A stretch of 64,000 bases of DNA. It comes from Bicyclus anynana (taxonomy: Eukaryota > Arthropoda > Insecta > Lepidoptera > Nymphalidae). Of this stretch, positions 1 to 10,914 are shown one piece after another. Position 1 is the stretch's first letter. Every line of letters begins with the position of its first letter. The notes under the pieces were generated by a model, which did no database searches, had not been told where the DNA came from, and saw nothing but the letters and a program-made list of their open reading frames with translations. A program made the position numbers and the translations under genes. The DNA lies in contig NC_069102.1 in the NCBI RefSeq assembly GCF_947172395.1, positions 4,742,442 to 4,806,441 on the forward strand. The letters are read 5' to 3'.

Positions 1-20
1 CGAAATTCGTCGCGTGTACA

Positions 21-88
21 ATGGCCGGCGTATTTGGAAAAATCTCGAAAAACGGCCAACAGTGCTCGCATTCTGTTCTGTGTGCTAG
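21..88 (+). CDS. possible first coding exon, unrecognised
   Basis: An ATG at 21 in good context (tacaATGG) opens 22 codons (MAGVFGKISKNGQ...) that run to AG|GTAAAC at 88/89, a plausible 5' splice site. The block is GC-richer than what follows. It would leave two bases over, which is out of phase with the semaphorin exon at 33841 (that exon needs one), so the two cannot be directly joined. It could instead be 5'UTR or chance. The product is not recognised. Confidence 0.2.
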
Positions 89-424
89 GTAAACTCTGAA
101 TTTAAATATTCCAATCCTTTACCTTGATATTTTTACCCTTATATTATTATTTAAAAATATTGTCTGTTTTCCAGTTACAATTTAAAGAAAAAAATTAGAA
201 GAAGAAGAAGAAGAAGAAATACTTTATTGCACACAAAAATACAATTATAAATTGAAACATTAAAAACATTTAATTAACTTAGCATGCAAAGGCGGCCTTA
301 TTACTATAAGTAATCTCTACCAGGCAACCCCTGACGAGAGAACTTGCGAAGAAATAGCGGAAAGGTGCAATACATTATATGTAATTATATATATAAATAA
401 TAATATATATATATATAAATAATA

Positions 425-499
<75 letters not shown>

Positions 500-720
500 T
501 TTGAAATTCTGTTTTAGTTATTTTGAAGCAGGCTCAGTTTCCATTCTTATGTTCTGTGTACTGTGACATCCATCATTTCGGGAACAAAATATTTAATGAT
601 GTCCATACCACTAAAAGTTTTTGTATGTACTGGTGAGTCGATTTTGAGAGCAAATAGGTATCCGTGGTAATTCTCCGACAAGACTCTTGATTTTAAATAT
701 CTTTCTGTATATATTCTTTA
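89..720. repeat. AT-rich stretch with GAA, TA and T simple repeats
   Basis: It holds a GAAGAA run near 199-220, a long imperfect then perfect TA array at about 361-481, and a run of about 22 T ending near 502. No gene is seen. Confidence 0.8.
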
Positions 721-722
721 AA

Positions 723-1050
723 AGTTGGTTTCAGTTTGTTTTTTTAATCGGTAAAAATAAATCTTGAAATAACATCGTACCTATGTACTTTCTATTGATC
801 GGTTTGAAGGCGGTGCTATGCCAAATAGACTCTTAAAGTTCAGTTTCTTTTTTGGCACTGCCTTGAAACCAACTATTACTTTTCGTGAAAATTAAAAGTG
901 GCCAATCTGAAAGTATACTCTTTCAAACAAATAAGAATTTTCAAAATTGAATTGAAAGTTCATAAATGACGAAGGTATGAGGTAACAAACTAAAAAAACA
1001 TAAGCGACGAATTGAGAACCTCCTCCTATTTTTTTGAAGTCGGTTCAAAA
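723..1050 (-). repeat. interspersed repeat, 'AACCGACTTC' family
   Basis: Its minus strand starts AACCGACTTCAAAAAAATAG and carries the GAGGAGGTTCTCAATTCG and AAAGAGTATA blocks, like the copy at 57155-57586. Partial copies lie near 24155, 26393 and 47500. The class is unknown. It has a 'ggcggtgc' motif and its complement internally. Confidence 0.6.
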
Positions 1051-1442
1051 ATGGTCCAATAATAGCCCAAGGACTTTAGGTAATTAAGTTTCTCTTTCAA
1101 TATCAATCTTTAAGTACCCCGGCAAAATTAAAAATCGGGGCACACTGCTTTGAGCGCGTTAATTTAGAAAAGGCCAGGTACGTAAGTAATGGAAATATCA
1201 TTATTCGCAGCTGCCGCAAATTTTAATTTCCTGCACACGGAGCCATTGCAGACGCCCGACGATTTATTTGCTTAAATAAATATTACTCCTACGATTTAAT
1301 CCTGGAAACATGTTTAGGTGTGCGAGATTAATAATTCCCCTACATGGAATGTTTGTGCGAGGTTGAATTTTTAAGCTCCCGAGAGCCTGGTCTTGTGGGA
1401 GCTTTCGCTATGTTCTTGGAGAAATATAAAAATATATATATA
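1051..1442. other. unique-looking sequence, no gene seen
   Basis: It contains a donor-like GGTACGTAAGTAAT at about 1178. No supporting reading frame was found. Confidence 0.4.
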
Positions 1443-1698
1443 TTTTTACTCTTTACAAGTTGGCCCTTGACTACAATCTCACCTGATGGTAAGTGATGAT
1501 GCAATCTAAGATGAAAGCGGGCTAACTTGTTAGGAGTAGGAAATCCAGAATCCTTTTCGGTTTCTACAAGACATCGTGCCGAAACGCTAAATCGCATGGC
1601 GGTACGACTTTGTAGGCTAACTAGCCACAACTTTGTAGGCTAACTAGCCACAACTTTGTAGTGTAACTAGCCACGGCGGAAGCCTCCCACCAGCTAAA
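1443..1698 (-). repeat. SINE-A, head missing
   Basis: The tail, the conserved core (gcttggcggtacg region) and the 'ggcttccgccgtggc' block are present. The tRNA-like head is absent. The internal part is expanded (see 1607-1675). Confidence 0.85.
1607..1675. repeat. 23-bp tandem triplication inside SINE-A
   Basis: Three units of a 23-bp sequence (acttTGTAGGCTAACTAGCC...) follow each other without gaps. The first two are identical and the third differs slightly. Other SINE-A copies have the segment once. Confidence 0.9.
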
Positions 1699-1745
1699 AT
1701 AATTCAAATGTTAAATTTTGTTTAAAATGTTAACATTATGTAATT

Positions 1746-1820
1746 ACTAGCAGACGCGACTTCTTTCGCGTATAATTCAGGTTTTCACAAATCACGCGGG
1801 AACCATGAAGTATATATTTG
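1746..1820 (-). mobile_element. HEL-2 Helitron-like 3' end
   Basis: It begins ACTAGCAGACGCGACTTC, which is the minus-strand CTAGT terminus with its hairpin, followed by the 'TTTCACAAATC' block. It fades after about 75 bp. Confidence 0.6.
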
Positions 1821-1849
1821 ACAATACGAGCAAAAAAGACTGTCTGCCA

Positions 1850-2102
1850 TGATGGTCTGTATTTCAACTGTTTCATGACGTCACGTTAACAAATCCCTTT
1901 CAAACGGAGCGTTTGACAAAAATATTAGTTAACAATTATATATTAGATTAACGTTTAGTACATCAAGTAACATTGTGACGTCACAAAATGGAGGACAGCG
2001 TTTTTAAAGTTTGGGAAATTTGAAAAATACATGATTTTTAAATTGAGTTTTATAAGAAATCCTTAACTTTTATTAATTAATATCGATATATTTCGGACCC
2101 AA
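1850..2102 (+). repeat. interspersed repeat shared with 19230-19465
   Basis: Common blocks in the same order include 'catgacgtcacgt', 'cgacatcacaaaat' variants, 'gaaatccttaacttt' and 'gatatatttcgga'. The class is unknown. Confidence 0.6.
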
Positions 2103-2135
2103 CATGTACACGAAATTAATATTGTTTATATTAAA

Positions 2136-2213
2136 TTGGCCTAACCCCTCTCATTCTGAGAGGAGACTCGAGCTCAACAGTGAGCCGAATATGGGTTGAT
2201 AACGTATATTAAA
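2136..2213 (+). repeat. SINE-B 3' fragment
   Basis: Only the last 75 bp or so remain: 'ggcctaacccctctcattc', 'gaggagactcgagctca' and 'gggttgataacg'. Confidence 0.85.
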
Positions 2214-2235
2214 TTTGATATGAGTCAGCTACCCT

Positions 2236-2341
2236 TATGAGGAAATGAACACACTGATCAACATATATTGTCATTTAAACAAAGCTACTATGAGGAAACA
2301 AATACACTGATTAAAATTTATTGTCATTTAAATAAATAAAC
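2236..2341. repeat. 53-bp tandem duplication
   Basis: The segment beginning 'tatgaggaaa' at 2236 recurs at 2289 with a few substitutions, and both copies include 'ttgtcatttaaa'. Confidence 0.75.
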
Positions 2342-2751
2342 TTTGGCTACAAAACCCTTTATATGCATTTGTGTACAGTACATGCGCAATACAGACTAAC
2401 ATAACTTCACAAATACATTCCCAATTTACATTTTACACACACAAAGTTTTGAACACCGCCCAATCCTTGAAAATGCTACCTCAGCACTGTCTTAGAACTT
2501 GTATAAGATATTAGAAGCACTAGAGCTCCTAAATGCTCATGGATAATGCAATATACCTGTCTAATATACCAGCGAAGGCAACTTTATGAAACTGTTCCCG
2601 CTGGGGAGATTTGAAGATGATTTCACTAAAATGCAAAGCTTGTTACTGTTGCTGTTAACTAAACTGTCATATCTCTTGTTCTATTCCGACTGACAATTTG
2701 CAATTGTTTATCTAATAATAGTTATCAGCGAATCTGTTTATCTATACTAAT
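2342..2751. other. no gene seen
   Basis: AT-rich, without recognised repeats or reading frames. Confidence 0.4.
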
Positions 2752-3477
2752 ACGGAAATTGACGTACAATAAACTATCTAAGGGTGTAGGGAGGTAGACC
2801 CAAAGTAGAAATTAACAACTTAAAAAGTATAATTTGTTTATTTGCTGTTTGTTACCGCAGAACTTAAAAATATAGGTCAAATAACCCTTGCTATGTGCCA
2901 CCAAAAGTTAAGTAAGAATATGTTTACAGAAAATGACGTATCATAACCATATAATGGTGGTTTGACCCAAAAGGGTAATTTAATAACTTGAAAAAATAAC
3001 TTTAAAGCATAATTTATTTATTTGCTGTTTGTTGCCGCATATCTTAAAAATGTAAGGTCAAATAACCCTGGCTAGAAGCCACCACAAACTAAGTAGATGC
3101 ATACGGAAAATTACGCAGGTATGATAAACCATTTAAGGGTGTAGGGAGGAAGACCCAAAGGAAAATCTAATAACCTAGAAAGTAAAATTTGTCTATTTAT
3201 TGTTTGCTATCGCATAACCTAAAAATGTAGGTCAAATAACCCTGGCTAGAAGCCACCACAAACTAAGTAGATGCATACGGAAAATTACGCAGGTATGATA
3301 AACCATCTCAGGGTGAAGGGAGGAAGACCCAAAGGAAAATCTAATAACCTAGAAAGTAAAATTTGTCTATTTGCTGTTTGCTATCGCATAACTTAAAAAT
3401 GTAGGTCAAATAACCCTGGCTAGATGCCACCACGAGCCAAGTTAGAATACGCTTACGGAAAATGACGTATGATAATG
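2752..3477. repeat. satellite-like tandem array, 174/177-bp units
   Basis: Unit starts (ACGGAAA or ACAGAAA plus TKACG) fall at 2752, 2926, 3103, 3277 and a partial at 3454, giving spacings of 174, 177, 174 and 177. Each unit carries 'gaagacccaaag', 'ttgctgtttgctatcgcat' and 'ggtcaaataacc'. The third and fourth units are almost identical, so the last duplication is recent. This is far longer than a CRISPR repeat, and there are no unique spacers. Confidence 0.9.
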
Positions 3478-4771
3478 TTTCGTAATACGTGCACTCTCGC
3501 GGGCGCTATAACGCCGCGATAAAATTAATGTTACGTTTAGTTACGTTCGCGTTACTCCACGTTGTGTGTTTAGGTGCCGTTATTGCAGTAAACATGCTTT
3601 CGAGGATACACTTACTGAGCTATAACTCAGTAACTTTACCTTCATAGTTTGTTTTATTATTCATTTATTTAACACCTCGCAAGACTAGAAATTATATTTT
3701 AAGTTAATATTTTGTTTGTATGTTAAAACTACCGGAGTGATTTTTAAAATAATTTCACCTATGCAAAGCCACGTTATCAGCGAGTAACATAAGGTTTATT
3801 TTGTTGCCATATTCCAACGGGAATGGGAACAACGCTAAAACTAAATTGGAGGGGTCTAAGTATTTCACAAATGCCGCGGGAAAGATGATTTTTCCGAAAT
3901 AAAGTGCCTGAGTATAAGTTTAATTACGAGTATATAATAATTTTAATAATAAGTTAACCCCGGGTGTAATTTAAAGTTAAAATACGGAAGTCAGACATAC
4001 TACAAATCTACTTTATAATTTTAGTATAATTATTTACTTTGATATATTTATGTGATCAATTTAGGACTCAGTTTATATTTTATTATTGACAAGATCGACC
4101 ACAAAGCATTTTGATTTTCAATTGCCTAAGGAATCTTATTTTCTAGCCGACAAAGCCGAGAGCGGCATCTGATAAGTAAAGTGGTTTAAGTGGATTTATT
4201 TACCTTCAAATGAACTTCAAATAAACAGGATACCATTTTGAGGAAAATTACCAAATTCAAACAATTCTTGGTATAAATCACGGAAATGATTAAACATCCC
4301 CCACATTTGCGCCCCGATTTCGAATCCCCTTCACATAATAACGTCATTAATTCGTTTCCAGAATTCGGTGAATTCCTCATTTTAGTCGCGCGGCAATCTG
4401 TGCGATTTTTCCCGATTTTATCGAGTTTTTGTAATAAGTAATGTTAGTTTACAAGATATGATTTCGTGTGAAGAATCTGTAGTGATACGTGACGCGTAAC
4501 CACGCTCTATAATTTCGAGTTTTTGTTTATAAATATTAATCCCCCATATATTTTAAAGTCAACTTTTTAACAAAATCAAAAATCTGCCATTTTTCGAACA
4601 TATTCCCTATTTAAATCACTCCAAGTTATCCAAGTTATAGTTATATAAATAAAAAAAAACTCTGTAGGAATCTTTCTACGATTTCTAAAAGACGTTTTGT
4701 AATTAGAATTAGTGCCAATCGACATATATACGTAAATAAATAATTAAATATACTTCTATACTGGCTATAAT
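3478..4771. other. no gene; decayed Helitron-like piece
   Basis: A GC-rich patch (about 3490-3530, 'gcgggcgctataacgccgc') is palindromic. At about 3868-3895 there is a HEL-2-like internal block (CACAAATGCCGCGGGAA). Nothing else was identified. Confidence 0.4.
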
Positions 4772-4822
4772 ACCACTAGCAGTTATCGCCTTATATTCTA
4801 TAAGGCGATAACTGCTAGTGGT
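4772..4822. repeat. perfect 24-bp hairpin, 3-nt loop
   Basis: Arm 4772-4795 (ACCACTAGCAGTTATCGCC...) is the exact reverse complement of 4799-4822, around the loop ttc. Confidence 0.95.
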
Positions 4823-5417
4823 GGTGGAATTAATGAAAAAGAAGGCAACAGGAGGTAAAAACAGAGAAGGAAAAGGATAGAAACAAAAGTTTCTATCTCT
4901 CATTTGTTATGAGGCATAAAATAACGGTCAAGTTGTTTCATAATATATTGTATTATTAGACGGAAAAATAGGTGTGTAAACTAACAGAAACTCAATTTAT
5001 TTTACTAAAACTAATGACAGAAGAATGTTATCAGTAAAAAATAGCAAGCAATTTCGATTACCGAATTTCAAGCGGTTTTAGAGCAATTCTCTGCGTCGTT
5101 TTATCGGCTAGCCTTGGTCGAAATCTCCGTGCATCTGTAGCTAAGTACCTACAATAGGTTTACTATTTAACATCTTTGCCCGGGGGCTGGACCATCCTAG
5201 AATTAGTTATTTGTCTCGTGGGGTCAGTAAATTTGGGAGAGATAAAAATCGTACCTATTATCGTTCCCCATGCGGTATCTATGCCTTTGTGACCAGTTCG
5301 TAGGCACATGGAGTTAATTACAGAGGGATATTAATGTTTTATGTATTACATAAATTATATAATATATTGTAGCAGTAGTATCATTAAAAAATGGGTTCTG
5401 TTTTTGTTCGGAACTCT
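4823..5417. other. no gene seen
   Basis: Mixed AT-rich sequence without recognised motifs. Confidence 0.4.
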
Positions 5418-5624
5418 TCTAGCGGACGTCTGCGACTACATTTGGTGTAAAACTCTGTTCTTCACAAATCCCGCGGGAACCACGGATATTTCGGAATAAA
5501 AAGTACCCTAGGTACTCCAAAATCCGATTTATCTCTATTCCAAAGTTCAGCTAAATCGGTTCAGCTGTATAGCCCTAAAATACTTAGGCAGACGAACTTT
5601 CGCTTTTTGTTATATTAGTATGGA
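5418..5624 (-). mobile_element. HEL-2 Helitron-like element
   Basis: It runs from TCTAGCGGACG to TATTAGTATGGAT on the plus strand. Internal blocks are 'cacaaatcccgcgggaacc' and 'agctaaatcggttcagc'. The terminal hairpin is eroded. Confidence 0.65.
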
Positions 5625-5648
5625 TTTCTTAGCATAACTATAAAGTTA

Positions 5649-5860
5649 TTGTTATTTTTTTTTCTACAAATTAGCCCTTGACTACAAACACACTTGATGG
5701 TAACCTGACGGTGTCGATAGGGTGGTAACTAGCCACGGCCGATGCCTCCCACTAGCCAGACCTGGACCAATTAAGAAAACCTCAATCGGCCCACCCGGGG
5801 TCGAACCCAGGATCTCCGTCTTGTAAATCCACCGCGCATACCACTGCGCCACGGAGGCCG
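5649..5860 (-). repeat. SINE-A with tRNA-like head, internal deletion
   Basis: The plus-strand end 'gcgccacggaggccg' is the complement of the head, with B box GGTTCGA-type 'ggtcgaacccagg'. The stretch between tail and core is deleted ('ttgatggtaacctgac' joins directly to 'ggtgtcgatagggtgg'). Confidence 0.85.
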
Positions 5861-6310
5861 ACAAAAACTATAAATCAGCAATCTACATACTCATTGCTAT
5901 ATAACAATAGTGTGTTATTTATTCCTTATAGTAGTTGTGACATTTTTAGTTGTTTGAACGTGGATAAATGAACAAACCAGGATGGCAAAACAAACGAAGA
6001 CAGTAAAAATTTTCAAAAACTTGACAATATTTATTCAATAGGAAACTAATATTTTGCATATTATTTATGCATATTTATATATTTTATTGCATATGATTTA
6101 TCTAATTTAAACACAAAGTTAAGTAATTTTAATTACTTAACTTTGTCTTATTTTTTGTGTGCGTATACCCGAATCGGTGTTAACGTTTTTTCTCTTCCAC
6201 AGAGGTTGTCTGGAAGAGATCGCTTTTTAGCGCCATTTGTACATTAGTTTCTAAGTGTTATTATAAGTTATTGTTTGTTTTTGTTTTAATGTACCATAAA
6301 GTATATTTCT
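5861..6310. repeat. AT-rich stretch with 16-bp hairpin at 6113-6146
   Basis: ACAAAGTTAAGTAATT (6113-6128) is followed, after tt, by its exact reverse complement (6131-6146). No gene is seen. Confidence 0.85.
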
Positions 6311-6500
6311 TCCTACCGACCGACAAAGACGTACCGCCAAGCGATTCAGCGTTCCGGTACGATGCCGTGTAGAAACCGAAACCGGTGTGGATTTTCATCC
6401 TCCTCCTAACAAGTTAGCCCGCTTCCATTTTAGACTGCATCATCACTTAGTTAGGTGAGATTGTAGTCAAGGGCTAACTTGTAAAGTATAAAAAAAAAAA
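6311..6500 (+). repeat. SINE-A, 5' truncated
   Basis: It starts in the core (ctaccgaccgacaaagacg) and ends with 'ggctaacttgtaaag' and an A-run. Confidence 0.9.
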
Positions 6501-6535
6501 AAATTCTTCTTCTTCTTCTATTTTGTCACAAATAA

Positions 6536-6766
6536 CTAAGCTCCAATTTGCGCTCCACAAATTTCAGTATTGAAACATCTGCGTAAATCCTTTTCATAAG
6601 CAAAATCACGGCGCCCGCATTGCTCCCAGTAAATATTAGCACAAGTTTCGACAGCGTTACAGAGCACAACTCTATCGCTAAGAGCAAAATAAGTACACAA
6701 GATTAATTGTCCCCCAGCGAGCGACCGGAAGCGCATCCATGTTGCCCACTCGCCGCCATTTTGCAC
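6536..6766 (-). CDS. unrecognised 76-codon ORF in a GC-richer patch
   Basis: A minus-strand frame (MQNGGEWATWMRFRSLAGG...) with eight cysteines or so lies in a patch of higher GC. No domain was recognised. A second ATG in another frame (aaaATGGCGGCGAG) has better start context but closes after 18 codons. It could be a 5' exon or promoter of a host gene, or chance. Confidence 0.15.
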   Translation of the reverse strand: MQNGGEWATWMRFRSLAGGQLILCTYFALSDRVVLCNAVETCANIYWEQCGRRDFAYEKDLRRCFNTEICGAQIGA

Positions 6767-6906
6767 TTCCGCCGAGCACTATGTTCGATCGTTTTAATTT
6801 ATATGGATGGCAAATTCCAACTTGTATTGGTTATATTTTGTACTGGAATTCGTTAATTTTATTTATTTAGTAATATTCAAAGACATTCTAACAAAAAATA
6901 TATAAA

Positions 6907-7105
6907 ACTAGCGGACGCCCGCGACTTCGTCCGCGTGGAATTTAGTTTTTCACAAATCCCTCGGGAACCGTGGATTTTTCCGGGATAATAAGTAGCCTGT
7001 GTTAATCCATGCTATAATATATATCAATATCAAATTTCAGCTAATTCGGTTAAGTTGTTGAGGCGTGAAAGAGTGACAAACATTCATATCATTAAAATCA
7101 TCAGT
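6907..7105 (-). mobile_element. HEL-2 Helitron-like element, typical 3' end
   Basis: It begins ACTAGCGGACGCCCGCGACT. On the minus strand this is GCGGACG...CGTCCG pairing just before CTAGT, as expected of a Helitron terminus. Internal blocks 'tttttcacaaatccctcgg' and 'agctaattcggttaag' match 44891-45202. The 5' end is lost. Confidence 0.75.
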
Positions 7106-7136
7106 TTTCGGTTTCTGTATTCGCGACACATTTCTA

Positions 7137-7622
7137 TCTATTATTGTTTAAAATCCGTATGATAATCCTTAATTATCATCATAACCCGTACAGTAAAGAA
7201 AAGTATAAATAAAAGCAACAGATTTTACGTCAGTTTTGTCAGTCAGATCCGCGAATAACGAAATATTTAGCCGCGAATGTAGGAATTGGGACGCAATTTT
7301 TTAATCCGCGAATAGTGAAAACGTGAATAAAGGAAGTGTGAAGAATGCTTTTGCTGGTAAGAGGCTTCGGCCGTGGCTAGTTACCATCCTACCGACAAAG
7401 ACGTACCACCAACCGATTTGGCGTTCTGGTACGATGCCGTGTAGAAACCGAAGTGGGGTGTGGATTTTCATCCTCCTCCTAAAAAGTTAGCCTGCTTAGT
7501 AAAAAAAAAAAATTACTGTACTTTAAAATTTCAAAACAAATGTCTATTATTGTTTAAAAGCCGTATGATAATCCTTAATTATTATCATAACCCGTACAGT
7601 AAAAAAAAATTTAAAAGCAAAA
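7137..7622. repeat. direct repeats of about 80 bp, 406 bp apart, around a SINE-A
   Basis: 7137-7218 and 7543-7622 are near-identical ('gtatgataatccttaatta', 'ataacccgtacagtaaa'). Between them lie a unique segment and the SINE-A at 7350-7512. See findings. Confidence 0.85.
7350..7512 (+). repeat. SINE-A, truncated at both ends
   Basis: The core from 'gctggtaagaggcttcggc' to 'aagttagcctgctt' is followed directly by an A-run. The usual tail is missing. Confidence 0.85.
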
Positions 7623-8082
7623 TAAAGGATGGTGACAACTTTTGTAACTCCACTGTGTCTGAAGTCCTTGCAAATGACAGCTCTTGTCCTCCTCCTCCCC
7701 CCCCCCCCCACGTAGCGCCTCCCGTTCCACCCCACAAACCACTTTGTACCATTCGATACTGTATCTTAAAACGCATTCTCCTTTGAAACAAATTTAAACC
7801 CCACTCAAAGAGATTGAGCCTTTAAGTTTAAACCTAGCGATTCAAAAGTTTGCCTTTCAGACTTATTGCGTTCTCGTGCTGGATTTTTTATTTTCGATGT
7901 TTTTTTCTGTTGGAAAACAAAAATTCTCTACTCGAGCGGAGATTTTGAGCTAAATTTGTATATTTCGCTGGCTTACTTGGTTTCCAGCCTTAAATGTATG
8001 AGTATCTATCTTTAAACTCAATCATCATCAGGCCAAATTCATCTCATTCGATATTTCTTTTTGAGTAGCTAATTCAACGTGA
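7623..8082. other. no gene; C-rich tract
   Basis: A 'cctcctcc' plus C13-type tract lies at about 7686-7709. Proline- and glycine-rich frames over it are low-complexity artefacts. Confidence 0.6.
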
Positions 8083-8353
8083 CTTGATAACCCAATGGAT
8101 ATGACCTCTGACTCTGATTCAGATGGCGTAGATACAAATCCGGTCCGGGGCATGCACCTCCAAGTTTTCAGTTATGTGCATTTTAAGAATTTAAATATCA
8201 TGTGTCTCAGACGGAGAAGGAAAAACATCGTGAGAAAATTCTCATTTCTTAATTTTCTACGTGTGTGAAGTCTGCCAATCCGCATTTGGCTAGCCTAACC
8301 TTCATTCCGAGAAGAGACTCGTGCTCAAAAGTGAGCTGAGTATGGATTGTTAA
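8083..8353 (+). repeat. SINE-B
   Basis: The tRNA-like A-box region (taacccaatggatatgacc), 'gtccggggcatgcacctcc', 'aaaaacatcgtgag' and the tail are present. The head is mutated. Confidence 0.85.
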
Positions 8354-8738
8354 ATATAGCAATTTAAAAAAAAGCGAAGGCAGTAACTAGTTCAATATAA
8401 TCTTTATACTACCACGTTCCAGATTTTCCGTTTTAGAGAAATCGCTTTAATCTGAGTCACATTTATCCAACTGCGCCGTAAATCACCGTATCGTTCGGTA
8501 GTCGACGAGACATTTTGTAAAATATCGAAAATGTTAAATTTTAAAAGCCATTTGTCAACTGACATATGAAGTCACGGCTCAGTGGGTTTTTCATCAATTA
8601 TTTCTTACGAGCCTTTGTTACAGATAACGTGGACGTATCTATCGATAACGGTTCAAATTCTTTGTAAAATCAAATATATTTTACCAATAAAATTCTAGGG
8701 TCTAATTTGTTAAAATTGCTTCGACAGTTTTGATTTCT
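8354..8738. other. no gene seen
   Basis: No repeat or frame recognised. Confidence 0.4.
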
Positions 8739-9335
8739 TTTTTATTCTCTACAAGTTATCTTATCTTTCTCTGCGTGATCGAATCAGAAATGAGGAGATC
8801 CGCAGACGAACTAAAGTCACTGATATAGCTCAGCGAGTCGCGAAGCTGAAGTGGCAGTGGGCAGGCCACATAGTTCGAAGAGCTGATGGACGTTGGGGTC
8901 CCAAGGTGCTGGAATGGCGACCCCGCACCGGAAAGCGCAGTGTTGGTCGATCCCCCAATAGGTGGACCGAAGCGGGTTGCAGGGAGCCGCTGGATGCTGG
9001 CGCCTCGAGACCGTTTTGTTTGGAAGTCCATGCAAGAGGTCTATGTCCAGCAGTGGACGTCCATCGGCTGACAATGATGATGGTGACAAGTTATCTATAA
9101 TCTGATCTGATAGAAGCGGGCTAACTTGTTAGGAGTAGGATGAAAATCCACACCCGTTTCGGTTTCTATACGACAATCGCTTGGCGGAACGCTTCTGCCG
9201 GTAAGGTTACTAGCAACGGCCGAAGCCTCTTCCCAGCCAGACCTGGACCAATTATGAAAACCTCAATCGACCCAGCCAGGGATTAAACCCAGGATCTCCG
9301 TCTTTTAAATCTACCGCGCATACTACTGCGCCACG
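8739..9335 (-). repeat. SINE-A split by a LINE insertion
   Basis: SINE tail sequence at 8739-8761 resumes at 9086 and continues to the head complement near 9335. The LINE at 8762-9085 sits between 11-bp duplications. Confidence 0.85.
8762..9085 (+). mobile_element. RTE-like LINE, 5'-truncated 3' end
   Basis: It encodes the C-terminal part of a reverse-transcriptase polyprotein in shifted frames: SLRDRIRNEE, KWQWAGH, RRADGRWGPKVLEWRPRT and YVQQWTSIG-type ends, then a TGATGATGG tail. Target duplications ACAAGTTATCT flank it (8751-8761 and 9086-9096). Assignment to the RTE clade rests on family memory of this C-terminus and the tail type. Confidence 0.8.
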
Positions 9336-9416
9336 TTTACAAGCTTTAAGTTTAGTTTAGTTTACAAGCACTTCTGAAGCATAAAGTTTGACTATTTTTA
9401 CTCAGTCGCCGGAATC

Positions 9417-9730
9417 CTCAGACTAATTAGATAAAGACCTGCCTCGCTAGACATTATTTTTCTGTCAAATTATATGATCAACGATCTTATGCGATTATAA
9501 ACACTGTCTCTATAGAATCGATGTTTCATAGTTTACAATCGTGTCCGTCGGTTAAAAACCTCCGTAAAAATACCTTTTTGTGTAGTTAAATGTTGTAAAA
9601 ACGAACAAAACAAAACTGCTAGTTTAGTATAAGATATGTATGAAATCTAAGCTCGTTTTCCTTAGAAAACGGCAGAAAATTTTGTTTGTTAATTTGGGTG
9701 CAATACTAGTCCTTATGTATTTAGTCTGAG
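9417..9730. mobile_element. 314-bp MITE, hAT-like, 8-bp TSD
   Basis: Perfect 10-bp terminal inverted repeats CTCAGACTAA and TTAGTCTGAG bound it, with 8-bp duplications CCGGAATC at 9409-9416 and 9731-9738. A near-identical copy lies at 30646-30956. An 8-bp TSD fits hAT (also P or Merlin). It has no transposase. Confidence 0.92.
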
Positions 9731-9738
9731 CCGGAATC

Positions 9739-10666
9739 GCATTCAAAACATCGTGATCAGAATCTGATCCACTCTACAAGGCAGTTGATACATATATTTA
9801 TTAAACTACAGTTACTGAAATGCCATTGTTTACAAAGGTAGCTAGCGATGTGCAAGATTAATCGAGGTTTCTGTGCACCGGCCGGTGGCAACGCATCCAT
9901 ACTTGTCCGACCTCGCCTTCCTTACCCCTCTACTAAATATATAATATACTGCTGCAAACTGCAACACTGCTAGTTATAAATTTAAGACATTCGACTATAT
10001 TTGACTTGGGAGTATGGCCTACATACACTTACGAGTCCCGAGTGTATATTGAATATAGGTTACCGGTAATCGGTAAACACTTATATACGTTGACTTACTC
10101 GGTACAAGTGAGAATTTAGTCCAACATTGGTAGGTCACTTAGAATGAACATCAGTTTTCTTTACAAACACTCTTTAATTATGCCCTTTTTACCTCCTCTA
10201 AATAAATTCAATGTTGTAATTAAACGTCTACAAAAATTCTGTTCAGATAATCATTATCGCCATCCGCTTGTTTATTGTGTCTACTGTAAGGCACACTCTC
10301 TTATGAGGGTAGGTTATGGAGCTTAGACCCATCACACTGACAGGGCGGGCGGCGCTAGGCGGGATGCTATAAGGATTACTATCAGATGTTAATGTTCATA
10401 TTTTCAGAACATTCACCATTATTGAGGATACTCTACGCATATTGAAAAAACGTATGTCCAGCGGTCTAAAGTCTCCAATCCGATAGAAAACATTTCCAGG
10501 GACCTTACCACAAGCTCTTAAATCCGTAGCGATTTCATAATGTTTCAAGATTTCGTACCCTGTGCGCCATTATACTTATCGCAGGATTGTTTCGATTTGC
10601 GATTTTGGACGTCATGGACCATTCACTAACTCAATTCATATCACTTGCTGAGGTAACACATATATC
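9739..10666. other. no gene seen
   Basis: It includes GC-richer unique patches at about 9870-9920 and 10330-10370. The short ORF at 10144-10326 has no recognisable features. Confidence 0.4.
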
Positions 10667-10914
10667 ACATAGTTCGATAGGGCACATAGTTCGAAGAGCC
10701 CATACACGTTGGGGTCCCAAAGTGCTGGAATGGCGATCCCACACTAGTAAGCGCAGTGTTGGCCGACCCCCCACCAGGTGGACTGACGACATCAAGTGAG
10801 TCGCAGGAATTCGCTGGATGCAGGTGGCTCAGTATCGTGATGTTTGGAAATCCCTACAAAAGGCCTATGTCCTGCAGTAGACGTCCATCGGCTGATATGA
10901 TGATGATGATTATG
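10667..10914 (+). mobile_element. RTE-like LINE 3' fragment
   Basis: It encodes AHTRWGPKVLEW, SVGRPPTRWTDDIK and then, past a stop, the remaining C-terminus. It ends in a TGATGATGATGAT tail. Its 5' edge has a 12-bp direct stutter, 'cacatagttcga' at 10667 and 10683. Confidence 0.8.

Noticed and set aside
2752..3477. CRISPR array
   Set aside because: Units are 174-177 bp and repeat throughout, with no unique spacers. The sequence context is eukaryotic.
7460..7791. Proline- or glycine-rich ORFs
   Set aside because: They are driven by the C-rich tract near 7700 and a SINE-A remnant.
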